Notes: generated by a model not told the origin, from the sequence alone. DNA of 28,401 nucleotides from Candidatus Omnitrophota bacterium (GCA_018062515.1 JAGOSC010000034.1:1-28401), one strand, 5' to 3'; counted from the stretch's first letter, positions 7,098 to 16,072 are shown. Program-made: numbers and translations.

Positions 7098-7804
7098 TGG
7101 TGAACAAAGGCAATAAAATATACGAAGGCAAAGCCAAAATTTTATACACGACAGACAATCCGGATTTGGTCATTCAATATTTTAAAGATGATGCCACCGC
7201 CTTCAACGCCGCTAAAAAAGGGACTGTTGATCAAAAAGGCGTCATGAACAATAAAATCTCGACGAAGATCTTCGAATTTTTGGCTTCTCAAGGTATTCCG
7301 ACCCACTTGGAAAAAACTCTTTCCGACCGCGAAATGTTAGTCAAAAAAGTAGAAATCGTTATGATTGAAGTGATTGTCCGCAACCGCGCGGCTGGATCAC
7401 TTTGCCGATTATTGGGACTTGAAGAAGGCCGAAAATTGCCTCAGCCTGTTTTGGAATTTTGCTACAAGCGCGATGATTTAGGCGATCCATTGATTAATGA
7501 AGATCATATCAGAATATTGAATCTTGCCAATGATCAGGAAGTTAAACAAATTAAAGAATTAACGCTGAAAATTAATCAGCTGATGAGTAAATTTTTTGAT
7601 AATTTGGGTTTGGAGCTAATCGATTTTAAGCTTGAGTTTGGACGTTATAAAGGTAAAATCATCCTAGCGGACGAAATCTCCCCCGATACTTGCCGGCTTT
7701 GGGAAAAAGGAACCGGAAAGAAACTGGATAAGGACCGTTTTCGTCATGATTTGGGCAACATTGAAGAAGCCTACCAGGAAGTATTAAATCGGGTAAGTGC
7801 TTAA
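7097..7804 (+). CDS. purC: SAICAR synthase
   Basis: PurC joins CAIR and aspartate with ATP to form SAICAR, the substrate of the neighbouring PurB. The 235-residue protein opens with Y-E-G-K-A-K-I-L-Y, the ATP-site start typical of the family. It has V-R-N-R-A-A-G-S-L near residue 95 and D-F-K-L-E-F-G-R then A-D-E-I-S-P-D-T-C-R-L-W in the C-terminal half, all hallmark segments. Length and motif order are normal. The start codon shares an A with the purB stop. A 39-base gap without an SD separates it from purL. Confidence 0.97.
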   Translation: MVNKGNKIYEGKAKILYTTDNPDLVIQYFKDDATAFNAAKKGTVDQKGVMNNKISTKIFEFLASQGIPTHLEKTLSDREMLVKKVEIVMIEVIVRNRAAGSLCRLLGLEEGRKLPQPVLEFCYKRDDLGDPLINEDHIRILNLANDQEVKQIKELTLKINQLMSKFFDNLGLELIDFKLEFGRYKGKIILADEISPDTCRLWEKGTGKKLDKDRFRHDLGNIEEAYQEVLNRVSA

Positions 7805-7843
7805 CCCATATAATTCCTTTCTTTTTTACCACAAAAAAATTAC

Positions 7844-10744
7844 ATGACTTGGCGTATTGAAATTATAAACAAGCCTGGGGTGTTTGACGCCTTGGGCGAA
7901 GGTGTTCAAAAATCTGTTCAGGATTTTGGCATCAATACCATTTCTAAGGTAGAAGTTGACCGCATTTATACGGTTACCGGATCATTATCCGAACAGGCGG
8001 TTGAAAAAATTTGCCAAGATCTTTTGATCGATCCTATCACGCAAACCTATTCCTATACTCCTTCCGATAAGTTTGTAAATTCTAAATCTCAGAAAGATTT
8101 TCACACCATTGAAGTGGCTTTTAATCCGGGGGTTATGGATCCCGTCGAGGAATCGACGATTAAAGGTATCCGTGATTTAAATGTCGGTGATGTTGTAAGC
8201 GTTTCCACAGCCCGGAAATTTAAATTGTACGGACCATTATCCAAAGATAAATTAGCCGTTATTGCGGATAAAGTATTACTGAACAAAATCATTCAACACG
8301 TTGCTGATCCCACTCACCCGCGATTATTGCCTTCGGGTAAAGAAGATAAGAACTTTAATTTAGTCCAAGTCGATTTAATTAATGCGAATGATTCTCAATT
8401 GATGAATATCAGCCGCGAAGGCCAGCTATTTTTAAATATTCATGAAATGAAAACCATTGCGGCACATTTTAAAAAATTGCAAAGAAACCCGACGGACTGT
8501 GAATTAGAGACGCTCGCGCAAACGTGGAGTGAACATTGTTTTCATAAAACGTTCCGGGGAAATATCGATTATGAATATCAAGAGAATGGACGAACAAAAA
8601 CCAAGAAGATTAAAAATTTATTAAAGTCGACCATCGTCAAAGCGACATTTGATATTAATAAGTCATGGTGCGTTTCTGTTTTTCACGATAATGCCGGTGT
8701 CATCAAATTTGATCAAGATTATAATGTGTGTTTTAAAGTCGAAACACATAATCACCCGTCGGCGCTGGAACCTTTTGGCGGCGCGAATACCGGCATCGGC
8801 GGAGTCATTCGTGACATTTTAGGAACGGGTTTGGGTGCCAAACCGATTTGTAATACCGATATTTTTTGTTTTGCTAAACCGGATACGCCGTTTGCGGATT
8901 TACCACCGGGAACACTTCATCCTAAGAGGGTGATGAAAGGTGTCATCGACGGTGTGCGTGATTATGGGAATAAAATGGGAATACCGACGGTAAATGGCGC
9001 TATTCTCTTTGATCAACGTTTTATTGGTAATCCGCTGGTATATTGTGGTTGTGTTGGTATTATTCCCAAGGATAAAGTCAAAAAGCAAGTTAGAAAAGGT
9101 GATTTGATCGTCGTCGCAGGAGGGAAAACCGGCCGTGATGGTATACATGGCGCAACGTTTTCATCAGGTGAATTAACCACCGAATCGGAAACCATTTCTT
9201 CCGGCGCGGTTCAGATTGGTGATCCGATTCAAGAGAAAAAAGTTTTAGATGCATTGTTAAAAGCGCGCGATTTGAGTTTATACAGTGCGGTTACCGATTG
9301 TGGCGCGGGCGGATTATCCAGCGCCGTCGGAGAAATGGGTAAAGATACGGGCGCGCGTGTTGATCTCGACCAAGTTCCTTTAAAATATCAAGGCTTACGT
9401 TACATGGAGATTTGGATTTCTGAATCACAAGAGCGTATGGTTTTTTCTGTGCCTCCAGATAAGATTGATGCTTTCCTTAAAATTTTTAGAGATGAAAATA
9501 CCAATGTGAATGTTATCGGAACATTTTCGGGAAATAAACGTTTAGAGATATTTTATAGAGACGTACAAGTGTGTGATCTGGATATGGATTTTCTCCACGA
9601 GGGAAATCCGCGCATAACAAAAAAAGCGAGTTGGGTTGCACCTAAATTAAAAGTTGCCAAGGTTCCTAAGAAGCAAGATTTGAATAAAAAATTGAATGAT
9701 GTTTTATCGCATTTTAATGTCTGCTCCAAGGAATGGGTGATTCGTCAGTATGATCATGAGGTGCAAGGTGGAAGCGTTATTAAGCCACTATCAGGTGTCG
9801 ATTGTGATGGCCCGTCGGATGCGAGTGTTATACGACCGAGACTTGAGTCGAATAAGGGCATTGCCGTTTCCAATGGGATTAATATTCGTTATGGAATGAT
9901 CGACCCATTTTGGATGGCCGCGTCTTGTATTGATGAAGCGATTCGACAAATTATTTGCGTGGGTGGTAATCCGGAAAAAATCGCTATTCTCGATAATTTT
10001 TGTTGGGGAAATCCAGACAAACCCGATCGCCTAGGTTCATTAGTCCGCGCGGCGGAAGGCTGTTATAAAGCCGCTGTCGCCTATCAAACTCCATTTATTT
10101 CAGGTAAAGATAGTTTATATAATGAATATACTGAAGGTAAGAAATCCATTGCCATACCAGGAACACTTTTAATTTCAGCCATCGGTATTGTCGAGGATGT
10201 TCAAAAAACAGTCACGATGGATTTTAAAGAAGCGGGAAATTTGGTTTATGTCGTCGGAAAAACATTGGATGAGTTGGGCGGATCCATTTATTTAGATACT
10301 TTAGGTTCTCTGGGTGATAATGTTCCAAAGCCAAATATGAAAAAGGCCGTCGAGACTTTTTATGCCTTATACGCGGCGATTCAAAAAGGTTATATTCGTT
10401 CCTCTCATGATTGTTCGGAAGGCGGTTTAGCCGTTACTTTGGCTGAAATGGCTTTTGCCGGCGGATTAGGATTGAGTGCTCATTTGGATAAAGTACCTTT
10501 TTCAGGCAAAGAAAAACGCGATGATATTCTTTTATTTTCAGAATCTAACAGCCGTTTTGTCGTCGAGGTTTCTCCTAAGAATCAAAAATCATTTGAATCG
10601 CTGATGAAGGGAATTCCAATCGGATTGATTGGTTTGGTCGAAGAGTATCCGGATTTTCTCATCACGGGATTAAATAAAGATTTTTGTATCAACACCGATA
10701 TTTATCAATTAAAAGAATCGTGGCAAAGCCCTTTACGGTGGTAA
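7844..10744 (+). CDS. purL: PurS-PurS-PurL fusion (FGAM synthase)
   Basis: FGAM synthase converts FGAR, glutamine and ATP to FGAM, using ammonia from PurQ. At 966 residues it is longer than a small PurL (about 740) and shorter than the large one-chain enzyme (about 1,300). Residues about 3-67 and 86-153 are two PurS-like repeats: K-P-G-V-F-D-A-L-G-E-G-V and N-P-G-V-M-D-P-V-E-E-S-T, each followed by I/V-x-x-V and a C-terminal L-L-x-x-P/K-I segment. The rest is PurL, with R-N-P-T-D-C-E-L then W-S-E-H-C-F-H-K-T, E-T-H-N-H-P-S-A-L-E-P-F-G-G-A, G-R-D-G-I-H-G-A and G-G-L-A-V-T-L-A-E-M. No SD is visible before the ATG. purQ starts one base after the stop. Confidence 0.95.
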   Translation: MTWRIEIINKPGVFDALGEGVQKSVQDFGINTISKVEVDRIYTVTGSLSEQAVEKICQDLLIDPITQTYSYTPSDKFVNSKSQKDFHTIEVAFNPGVMDPVEESTIKGIRDLNVGDVVSVSTARKFKLYGPLSKDKLAVIADKVLLNKIIQHVADPTHPRLLPSGKEDKNFNLVQVDLINANDSQLMNISREGQLFLNIHEMKTIAAHFKKLQRNPTDCELETLAQTWSEHCFHKTFRGNIDYEYQENGRTKTKKIKNLLKSTIVKATFDINKSWCVSVFHDNAGVIKFDQDYNVCFKVETHNHPSALEPFGGANTGIGGVIRDILGTGLGAKPICNTDIFCFAKPDTPFADLPPGTLHPKRVMKGVIDGVRDYGNKMGIPTVNGAILFDQRFIGNPLVYCGCVGIIPKDKVKKQVRKGDLIVVAGGKTGRDGIHGATFSSGELTTESETISSGAVQIGDPIQEKKVLDALLKARDLSLYSAVTDCGAGGLSSAVGEMGKDTGARVDLDQVPLKYQGLRYMEIWISESQERMVFSVPPDKIDAFLKIFRDENTNVNVIGTFSGNKRLEIFYRDVQVCDLDMDFLHEGNPRITKKASWVAPKLKVAKVPKKQDLNKKLNDVLSHFNVCSKEWVIRQYDHEVQGGSVIKPLSGVDCDGPSDASVIRPRLESNKGIAVSNGINIRYGMIDPFWMAASCIDEAIRQIICVGGNPEKIAILDNFCWGNPDKPDRLGSLVRAAEGCYKAAVAYQTPFISGKDSLYNEYTEGKKSIAIPGTLLISAIGIVEDVQKTVTMDFKEAGNLVYVVGKTLDELGGSIYLDTLGSLGDNVPKPNMKKAVETFYALYAAIQKGYIRSSHDCSEGGLAVTLAEMAFAGGLGLSAHLDKVPFSGKEKRDDILLFSESNSRFVVEVSPKNQKSFESLMKGIPIGLIGLVEEYPDFLITGLNKDFCINTDIYQLKESWQSPLRW

Positions 10745-10745
10745 T

Positions 10746-11549
10746 ATGTCAAAACAGCCCAAAGTAATCATATTGCGTACAGCCGGAACGAACTGTGATC
10801 AGGAAACAGCGTTTGCTTTTTCTCATTTCGGCGCGCAGGCGGATTTTGTTCATATTGAACAATTGTATAAACGGCAAGTGCATTTAAGTGATTATCACAT
10901 TCTCGCCGTGCCCGGGGGATTTACTTACGGTGATGATATTGAATCAGGACGTATATTAGGGAATGAACTCCGTTTTCATTTAGGCAATGATTTGGCTGAG
11001 TTTATTCAAAAGGGAAAATTAATCATTGGTATTTGTAATGGTTTTCAAGTCTTGGTCAAGGCGGGAATATTGCCTGGCCCGACGGAAAATATTGCGAAAC
11101 GTGCCTATGATCAAACCGCCACGCTAACGAACAATGATTCAGGAAAATTTGAAGACCGCTGGATACATCTTAAAGTTGAATCACACAGTGTGTGGACTCA
11201 AGGATTAGGTGAGGTGATTTATTTGCCCGTCGCCCACGCCGAAGGAAAATTTATTGTTCCGGTTGAATTAACTAAAAAATTTGAAGAAAATAAACAAATC
11301 GCCTTTCGTTATTGCTCATTTGAAGGAAATACGCCGGCGTACCCGGAAAATCCGAATGGTTCCATCAGCGATATCGCCGGAATAACCGACAAAACTGGAC
11401 GCATACTTGGACTCATGCCTCATCCGGAACGACATTTCTTTTTTACTCAACATCCTTTTTGGACCAGGCTTCCGACGAATGGAAAATATGGCCAAGGCGC
11501 AAAGATTTTTGAAAATGGGATTCAATACGTAAGAGAACACTTACTTTAA
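10746..11549 (+). CDS. purQ: FGAM synthase glutaminase subunit
   Basis: PurQ is the class I glutamine amidotransferase that feeds ammonia to PurL. The 267-residue protein has the nucleophile Cys97 in G-I-C-N-G-F-Q, the oxyanion segment V-P-G-G-F-T-Y-G-D-D, and the His-Glu pair in L-M-P-H-P-E-R near the C-terminus. N-terminal R-T-A-G-T-N-C-D is typical. It is about 40 residues longer than the Bacillus protein and closer to the 260-residue forms, with extra sequence in the second half. It is packed between purL (1 base) and purM (1 base), so the order L-Q-M is kept. Confidence 0.96.
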   Translation: MSKQPKVIILRTAGTNCDQETAFAFSHFGAQADFVHIEQLYKRQVHLSDYHILAVPGGFTYGDDIESGRILGNELRFHLGNDLAEFIQKGKLIIGICNGFQVLVKAGILPGPTENIAKRAYDQTATLTNNDSGKFEDRWIHLKVESHSVWTQGLGEVIYLPVAHAEGKFIVPVELTKKFEENKQIAFRYCSFEGNTPAYPENPNGSISDIAGITDKTGRILGLMPHPERHFFFTQHPFWTRLPTNGKYGQGAKIFENGIQYVREHLL

Positions 11550-11550
11550 T

Positions 11551-12570
11551 ATGACGAATAAAAGAGTTACTTATAAATCCAGCGGTGTGGATATTACCAA
11601 AGCGAATGAATTTGTCGACTCAATAAAATCTGATGTCAAAAAGACATTAACGTCGGCGGTTTTAAAACGTGAGGGTTCATTCGGCGCATTGTATGAATTG
11701 TCAAAAGGTTCGTACAAAAAGCCTGTACTTGTTTCCTCGACGGACGGCGTGGGTACAAAATTACTTTTAGCTCAGCAGTTTGGTGTTCATGATACGGTCG
11801 GTATTGATTTGGTAGCGATGAATGTCAATGATATTTTGTGCGTGGGAGCGAAACCATTATTTTTTCTCGACTATATCGCCTGTGGAAAATTAGATCCAAA
11901 AATCCTTAAGCAAGTGGTCAAAGGAATTGCCGACGGCTGCCGTCAATCGGGAAGCAGTCTGATCGGCGGTGAAACAGCCGAAATGCCCGGCATGTACAAG
12001 CCCAATGAATATGATTTGGCTGGATTTTCCGTCGGAATTGTCGAAAAAGATAATATTATCGACGGGTCAACGATTAAACGTTCCGATGTAGTCATCGGTT
12101 TTCCGTCGAGCGGAATTCATTCTAATGGATATTCTATGGTTAGAAAGGCTTTGTCGGCAGCTCAAATAAAGGCTAATATCAAGGAATTACTGACGCCAAC
12201 GCGTATTTATACACCAGAAGTGGCTTTGATGACATCGAAATTCAAAGTGCGCGGGATTGCCCATATTACCGGCGGGGCTTATTATGAAAAATTAACGCGG
12301 ATCCTTCCGGCTGGTAAATGTTTTTTGATTAATAAAGGCAGTTGGCCGGTGCCGAAAATATTTCAAATTTTGCAAAAAAACGGTAGAATAGAAGACAAAG
12401 AAATGTACCGGACCTTTAATATGGGTATTGGCCTGGCGATGGTCATCAGAAGTAAAGATTGGAAACCCGCCCATGCATTGTTGAAACAAAAGAAAATACA
12501 GCATTATCTCATCGGTGAAGTTGATCATAGTCCTGATAAGAAAATTTTATTTACAAAGGGAGAGATATGA
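11551..12570 (+). CDS. purM: AIR synthase
   Basis: PurM closes the imidazole ring, turning FGAM and ATP into AIR. The 339-residue protein shows Y-K-S-S-G-V-D-I at the start, S-T-D-G-V-G-T-K-L near residue 63, D-L-V-A-M-N-V-N-D-I, G-G-E-T-A-E-M-P-G-M-Y and S-S-G-I-H-S-N-G-Y-S. These are the conserved ATP and substrate segments of the PurM/PurL superfamily. A G-G-A-Y-Y-E-K-L segment stands where most enzymes read G-G-G-x-x-E-N, a modest departure. The length is normal. It starts one base after purQ without an SD and overlaps purD by 4 bases. Confidence 0.95.
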   Translation: MTNKRVTYKSSGVDITKANEFVDSIKSDVKKTLTSAVLKREGSFGALYELSKGSYKKPVLVSSTDGVGTKLLLAQQFGVHDTVGIDLVAMNVNDILCVGAKPLFFLDYIACGKLDPKILKQVVKGIADGCRQSGSSLIGGETAEMPGMYKPNEYDLAGFSVGIVEKDNIIDGSTIKRSDVVIGFPSSGIHSNGYSMVRKALSAAQIKANIKELLTPTRIYTPEVALMTSKFKVRGIAHITGGAYYEKLTRILPAGKCFLINKGSWPVPKIFQILQKNGRIEDKEMYRTFNMGIGLAMVIRSKDWKPAHALLKQKKIQHYLIGEVDHSPDKKILFTKGEI

Positions 12571-13862
12571 AAATTTTAATCGTTGGATCCGGCGGACGTG
12601 AACACGTTCTTGCCTGGAAAATACGACAAAGTCCTTTAGTGAAAGATTTATATTGCGCGCCGGGCAACGGAGGAATCGCCGAACTTGCCGAATGCGTGGA
12701 TATCCAGGCTGACGACATTGAAGGCTTAGTGAATTTTGCCCTTAAAAAACGAATCGATTTAACAATTATTGGCCCCGAAGCTCCGCTTACCGAAGGAATT
12801 GTCGATCATTTTGAAGTCAATGGATTAAAAGTATTTGGTCCTCACAAAGCCGCAGCCAAGTTAGAAGGCAGTAAAGTCTTCGCCAAAGAATTTATGCACA
12901 AATGTAATATCCCGACGGCAGTTTTCAAGACATTCGATAATCATGATCAAGCCAAAGAATTTATTAAAAAAGCCCAATATCCTTTAGTTGTTAAGGCAGA
13001 CGGATTAGCGTCGGGAAAAGGCGTTTTTATTTGTAATAAATATGACGATGCCCAAAAAGCCTTGAATCAAATCATGAATAAAAAAATTTTTAAAGAGGCC
13101 GGAAGTAAGGTTGTTATTGAAGAGTGCCTCGTCGGTGATGAAGCCTCAATGCTGGCTATTTGTGACGGACAAGATTATATTTTATTGGAATCATCTCAAG
13201 ACCATAAAAGAATTTTTGATGAAGATTTAGGCCCCAACACCGGTGGAATGGGGGCATACTCCCCGGCTCCAGTGGTCACACCTGAAATTTTAACACAAAT
13301 AGAAGCGAGAATTGTTGAGCCGACGATCCGGGGAATGAATCGTGAAGGAACTCCTTTTAAAGGTGTTCTCTACGTCGGTCTCATGATTACCAAAGAAGGT
13401 CCGCAAGTTTTGGAATACAATGTGCGATTTGGTGACCCTGAAGCGCAAGCCGTATTGCCACGATTAAAAAATGATATTGTTCCCATTTTATTAGCCAGCT
13501 GTGAAGAACGTCTCAATGAATTTGAATTGGATTGGGAGAAAAAAGCGTGCGTGTCCGTCGTCATATGTTCAGGCGGATATCCGGGCGAATATAAAACGGG
13601 TTTTGAAATTACCGGATTAGACAAAGTTAAAGAAGAAGAGGGCGTCGTTGTTTTTCATGCCGGAACAAAACTTGAAGGCGGAAAGATTACGACCAACGGC
13701 GGACGTGTCTTAGCGGTAACAGCGTTAGGAAGAAATCTACAGACTGCCATTGATTTAGCTTATAAAGCTGTCGAATTGATAAAATTCGAAAGTTGTTTTT
13801 TCCGACGAGATATCGGAGCTAAAGCATTTATTCACACGAGTCAAACCAGTTTACATCGATAA
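12567..13862 (+). CDS. purD: GAR synthetase
   Basis: PurD is an ATP-grasp ligase that joins phosphoribosylamine and glycine to GAR. The 431-residue protein begins M-K-I-L-I-V-G-S-G-G-R-E-H, then has C-A-P-G-N-G-G, G-P-E-A-P-L, K-A-D-G-L-A-S-G-K-G-V (ATP-grasp loop), D-H-K-R-I-F-D-E-D-L-G-P-N-T-G-G-M-G and E-Y-N-V-R-F-G-D-P-E. All core segments are intact. AGGGAGA lies shortly before the ATG, and the start overlaps the purM stop (ATGA). It is 17 bases from purE. Confidence 0.97.
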   Translation: MKILIVGSGGREHVLAWKIRQSPLVKDLYCAPGNGGIAELAECVDIQADDIEGLVNFALKKRIDLTIIGPEAPLTEGIVDHFEVNGLKVFGPHKAAAKLEGSKVFAKEFMHKCNIPTAVFKTFDNHDQAKEFIKKAQYPLVVKADGLASGKGVFICNKYDDAQKALNQIMNKKIFKEAGSKVVIEECLVGDEASMLAICDGQDYILLESSQDHKRIFDEDLGPNTGGMGAYSPAPVVTPEILTQIEARIVEPTIRGMNREGTPFKGVLYVGLMITKEGPQVLEYNVRFGDPEAQAVLPRLKNDIVPILLASCEERLNEFELDWEKKACVSVVICSGGYPGEYKTGFEITGLDKVKEEEGVVVFHAGTKLEGGKITTNGGRVLAVTALGRNLQTAIDLAYKAVELIKFESCFFRRDIGAKAFIHTSQTSLHR

Positions 13863-13879
13863 TTTTTAAGGAGTCTATT

Positions 13880-14362
13880 ATGCCTAGTCCTTTAGTGGGA
13901 ATTATGATGGGAAGTAAAACCGATATGCCTATTATGGAAGAAGCGGCTAATCTTCTCAATGAATTTGGAGTATCCAATGAATTAAAAGTATTGTCGGCGC
14001 ATCGAACACCAAAGGAATGTGCGGAATACGCTGAGAGTTTTCGTGGGAAAGGTGGAAAAATATTTATTTGCGGAGCCGGCGTTTCAGCGGCTTTATCGGG
14101 TGTCGTATCGGCGCACACCACATTACCGGTGATTGGCGTTCCCATCGATGCTTCTCCATTAAGCGGAATGGATGCCCTATTATCGACGGTGCAAATGCCT
14201 CCCGGTGTTCCTGTCGGATGCGTGGCTATTGGCAAACCTGGTGCGAAAAACGCGGCGCTTTTAGCCATACGGATATTAAGCCTTAACGATAGCGGTTTAG
14301 AAAAGAAGCTGATCGATTTTAGAGAAGAGAACCGAAAAAAAATTCTTGAGAGTAATTCATAA
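13880..14362 (+). CDS. purE: N5-CAIR mutase, class I type
   Basis: PurE moves the carboxyl group of N5-CAIR to give CAIR. The 160-residue protein has G-S-K-T-D-M at 11-16, S-A-H-R-T-P near residue 40, G-A-G-V-S-A-A-L-S-G in the active-site loop, and Q-M-P-P-G-V-P-V-G-C-V-A-I-G-K with N-A-A-L-L-A. S-A-H-R-T-P and the G-x-A-x-N-A-A-L-L-A tail resemble class I enzymes, which need PurK, rather than class II S-A-H-K-T. No purK is nearby, so it would have to lie elsewhere. AAGGAG precedes the ATG. The next gene begins just 7 bases after the stop. Confidence 0.94.
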   Translation: MPSPLVGIMMGSKTDMPIMEEAANLLNEFGVSNELKVLSAHRTPKECAEYAESFRGKGGKIFICGAGVSAALSGVVSAHTTLPVIGVPIDASPLSGMDALLSTVQMPPGVPVGCVAIGKPGAKNAALLAIRILSLNDSGLEKKLIDFREENRKKILESNS

Positions 14363-14369
14363 GGCTGCA

Positions 14370-15434
14370 TTGAAGACTAAAGTCCTAAAACTTCATCCTG
14401 AGTTTCCAAGCATTGAAAGCATTTTAAAGTGTGCGGCAGTGATTAAAGAAGGCGGGCTAGTTGTTTTCCCGACGGAAACGGTGTATGGAATTGCTGCCGA
14501 TCATACCAATCCTAAAGCCATTCAACGTTTGCAGAATGTTAAAAATCGTTCTTCGCATAAGCCATTTTCCATTTTAATTTCTCAAAGTGAATTAATTTCT
14601 AATTACACGAATTGTAATAATCCGTTTCTTTTTAAGTTGGTTGATAAATATTGGCCTGGGCCGCTGACGGTTGTCGTCGAGAGTAAAGAAGAAAATGTGA
14701 CCGTCGGTATACGGGTTCCGGATAACGTGATCGCCCAAAAGTTATTGTCTGAAGTTCATGTTCCCGTCGCGGCACCATCCGCGAATTTGGAAGGCAAGCC
14801 TGCGCCGCGCACCATTGAAGAGGCTATGGCTGATTTAGACGGTCTTGTTGATCTGGCTATTGACGGCGGGCCTGCGCGATTTGGTGAGGGCTCGACGGTC
14901 GTCGACATTACGCAAAAAAATCCCGTCGTATTAAGAGAAGGCGTGATTAAAAAAGTTGATATCGATGCTTTAGCCAAAAAAAAGACTATTCTTTTTGTTT
15001 GCACCGGAAATAGCTGCCGTTCAGTCATGGCACATTATTTATTGGAAAGTTATCTTAAGCATCGTGACGATATTGAAATATGTTCCGCCGGGACAGGTGT
15101 TTTTATTCAGTCCAAGGCGAGCGCTGAAACATTAAGTGTTTTACAGGAAAAGGGAATAAGGGCGCATCATCATTTGTCGACGCCGATCAATGAAATTTTG
15201 TTAAGAAAAGCTGATCTTATTTTTGTGATGACGCGCGGACATCGTCAGCAAGTGCTGGAACGTGTTCCGGAAGTAGAAAAAAAGATTTATTTGCTTAAAG
15301 AATTCGCAGCAGGTCCGGATAGTCTGTTATCCGAACTTGATATTCCGGATCCAATCGGCCGTGACCGCGCGGAATATAAATTTTGTTTAAGTGTCATTGA
15401 ACAAGCAGTTAATAAGATCGTTGGACTTTTATAG
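14370..15434 (+). CDS. Sua5/TsaC-LMW phosphatase fusion
   Basis: Residues about 1-205 are a Sua5/YrdC/YwlC domain, which makes threonylcarbamoyl-AMP for the t6A modification of tRNA (F-P-T-E-T-V-Y-G, P-F-S-I-L-I, W-P-G-P-L-T-V-V, A-P-S-A-N). Residues about 208-354 are a low-molecular-weight protein phosphatase. Its P-loop is C211-T-G-N-S-C-R217-S and the general acid is Asp327 in D-P-I-G. The P-loop Ser215 stands where arginine phosphatase YwlE has Thr and tyrosine phosphatases have Ile. I chose the TTG at 14370 because it gives the family-typical M-K-T-K-V start and has AAGG 5 bases upstream. A TTG at 14346 inside purE is the alternative. Downstream are rpiB and glyA. Confidence 0.9.
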   Translation: MKTKVLKLHPEFPSIESILKCAAVIKEGGLVVFPTETVYGIAADHTNPKAIQRLQNVKNRSSHKPFSILISQSELISNYTNCNNPFLFKLVDKYWPGPLTVVVESKEENVTVGIRVPDNVIAQKLLSEVHVPVAAPSANLEGKPAPRTIEEAMADLDGLVDLAIDGGPARFGEGSTVVDITQKNPVVLREGVIKKVDIDALAKKKTILFVCTGNSCRSVMAHYLLESYLKHRDDIEICSAGTGVFIQSKASAETLSVLQEKGIRAHHHLSTPINEILLRKADLIFVMTRGHRQQVLERVPEVEKKIYLLKEFAAGPDSLLSELDIPDPIGRDRAEYKFCLSVIEQAVNKIVGLL

Positions 15435-15575
15435 AAATTTTGAATATCGAATGTCGAAATGCGAAACAAATTCGAATCTTCAAATGAATAATGCTTCAAA
15501 CAAAATGTTTAAGTATTGTGACATTCTAATTTCGATATTGTTTCGAATTTCGTGTTTCGGATTTAAGATTTAAAT
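15435..15575. repeat. AT-rich TTCGAA element, imperfect inverted repeat
   Basis: The spacer before rpiB is filled by TTCGAA/CGAAA-type words. A left half (words such as ATATCGAA, TCGAAATGCGAAACAA) is repeated in inverted, imperfect form on the right (GATATTGTTTCGAATTTCG, TGTTTCGGATTT). The whole could fold into a long, interrupted hairpin. No coding signal is visible. It resembles a small dispersed intergenic element rather than a promoter region. Confidence 0.5.
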
Positions 15576-15588
15576 TAAAGGGTTTACT

Positions 15589-16041
15589 ATGAAAATATTT
15601 ATCGGAGCAGACCATCGCGGGGTCGAATTCAAATCTAAAATCAAAGATATCCTGAAGAAACTTGGATATTCCGTCGAGGATTTGGGTACGGACTCAAGCG
15701 AAGGCTGCGATTATCCGGTCATTGCCCAAAAAGTTTCCGATTCCGTCGTCAAAACGAAAGACGCGCGCGGAATTTTAGTTTGTAATTCGGGAATTGGACA
15801 ATCGATGGCGGCGAACAAGGTGAATGGCATTTTGGCGGCGCTTTGTTACAATACCGAAGCGGCAAAGTTATCCCGATTGCACAACAATGCGAATGTCTTG
15901 GTGCTGAGTGCTATGTTTGTTAACCCCAATGATCTCGAAGATATTTTAAAAATTTGGCTGAACACCGCGTTTGAAGGTGGGCGGCATGAACGGCGCATCA
16001 AATTAATTGAAGATATTGAAGACGGTAAACGTCTATATTAA
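15589..16041 (+). CDS. rpiB: Ribose-5-phosphate isomerase B family
   Basis: RpiB interconverts ribose-5-phosphate and ribulose-5-phosphate, linking to PRPP supply for the purine genes. The 150-residue protein has G-A-D-H-R-G-V-E-F-K at the start, D-Y-P-V-I-A, the catalytic Cys65, A-A-N-K-V, H-N-N-A-N-V-L and G-R-H-E-R-R-I at the end. The loop around Cys65 reads C-N-S-G-I-G instead of the usual C-G-T-G-I-G, so sugar specificity may differ slightly. In Bacillus the homologue (ywlF) also lies between the ywlC/ywlE and glyA genes. The start follows AAAGGG. A perfect palindrome begins 4 bases after the stop. Confidence 0.93.
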   Translation: MKIFIGADHRGVEFKSKIKDILKKLGYSVEDLGTDSSEGCDYPVIAQKVSDSVVKTKDARGILVCNSGIGQSMAANKVNGILAALCYNTEAAKLSRLHNNANVLVLSAMFVNPNDLEDILKIWLNTAFEGGRHERRIKLIEDIEDGKRLY

Positions 16042-16044
16042 AGA

Positions 16045-16072
16045 GTACGGAACAGGCATGCCTGTTCCGTAC
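16045..16072. repeat. GTACGGA palindrome, copy A (perfect)
   Basis: This is a perfect 28-base palindrome with arms GTACGGAACAGGCA and TGCCTGTTCCGTAC, directly after the rpiB stop. It would form a strong 3'-end hairpin in RNA. The same word occurs at 19962 and 22684, and the ends recur at 21223. Confidence 0.9.

Noticed and set aside
13828..14370. 180-codon open frame on the minus strand over purE
   Set aside because: It is fully antisense to purE, has no RBS, and its sequence is explained by purE codon use.
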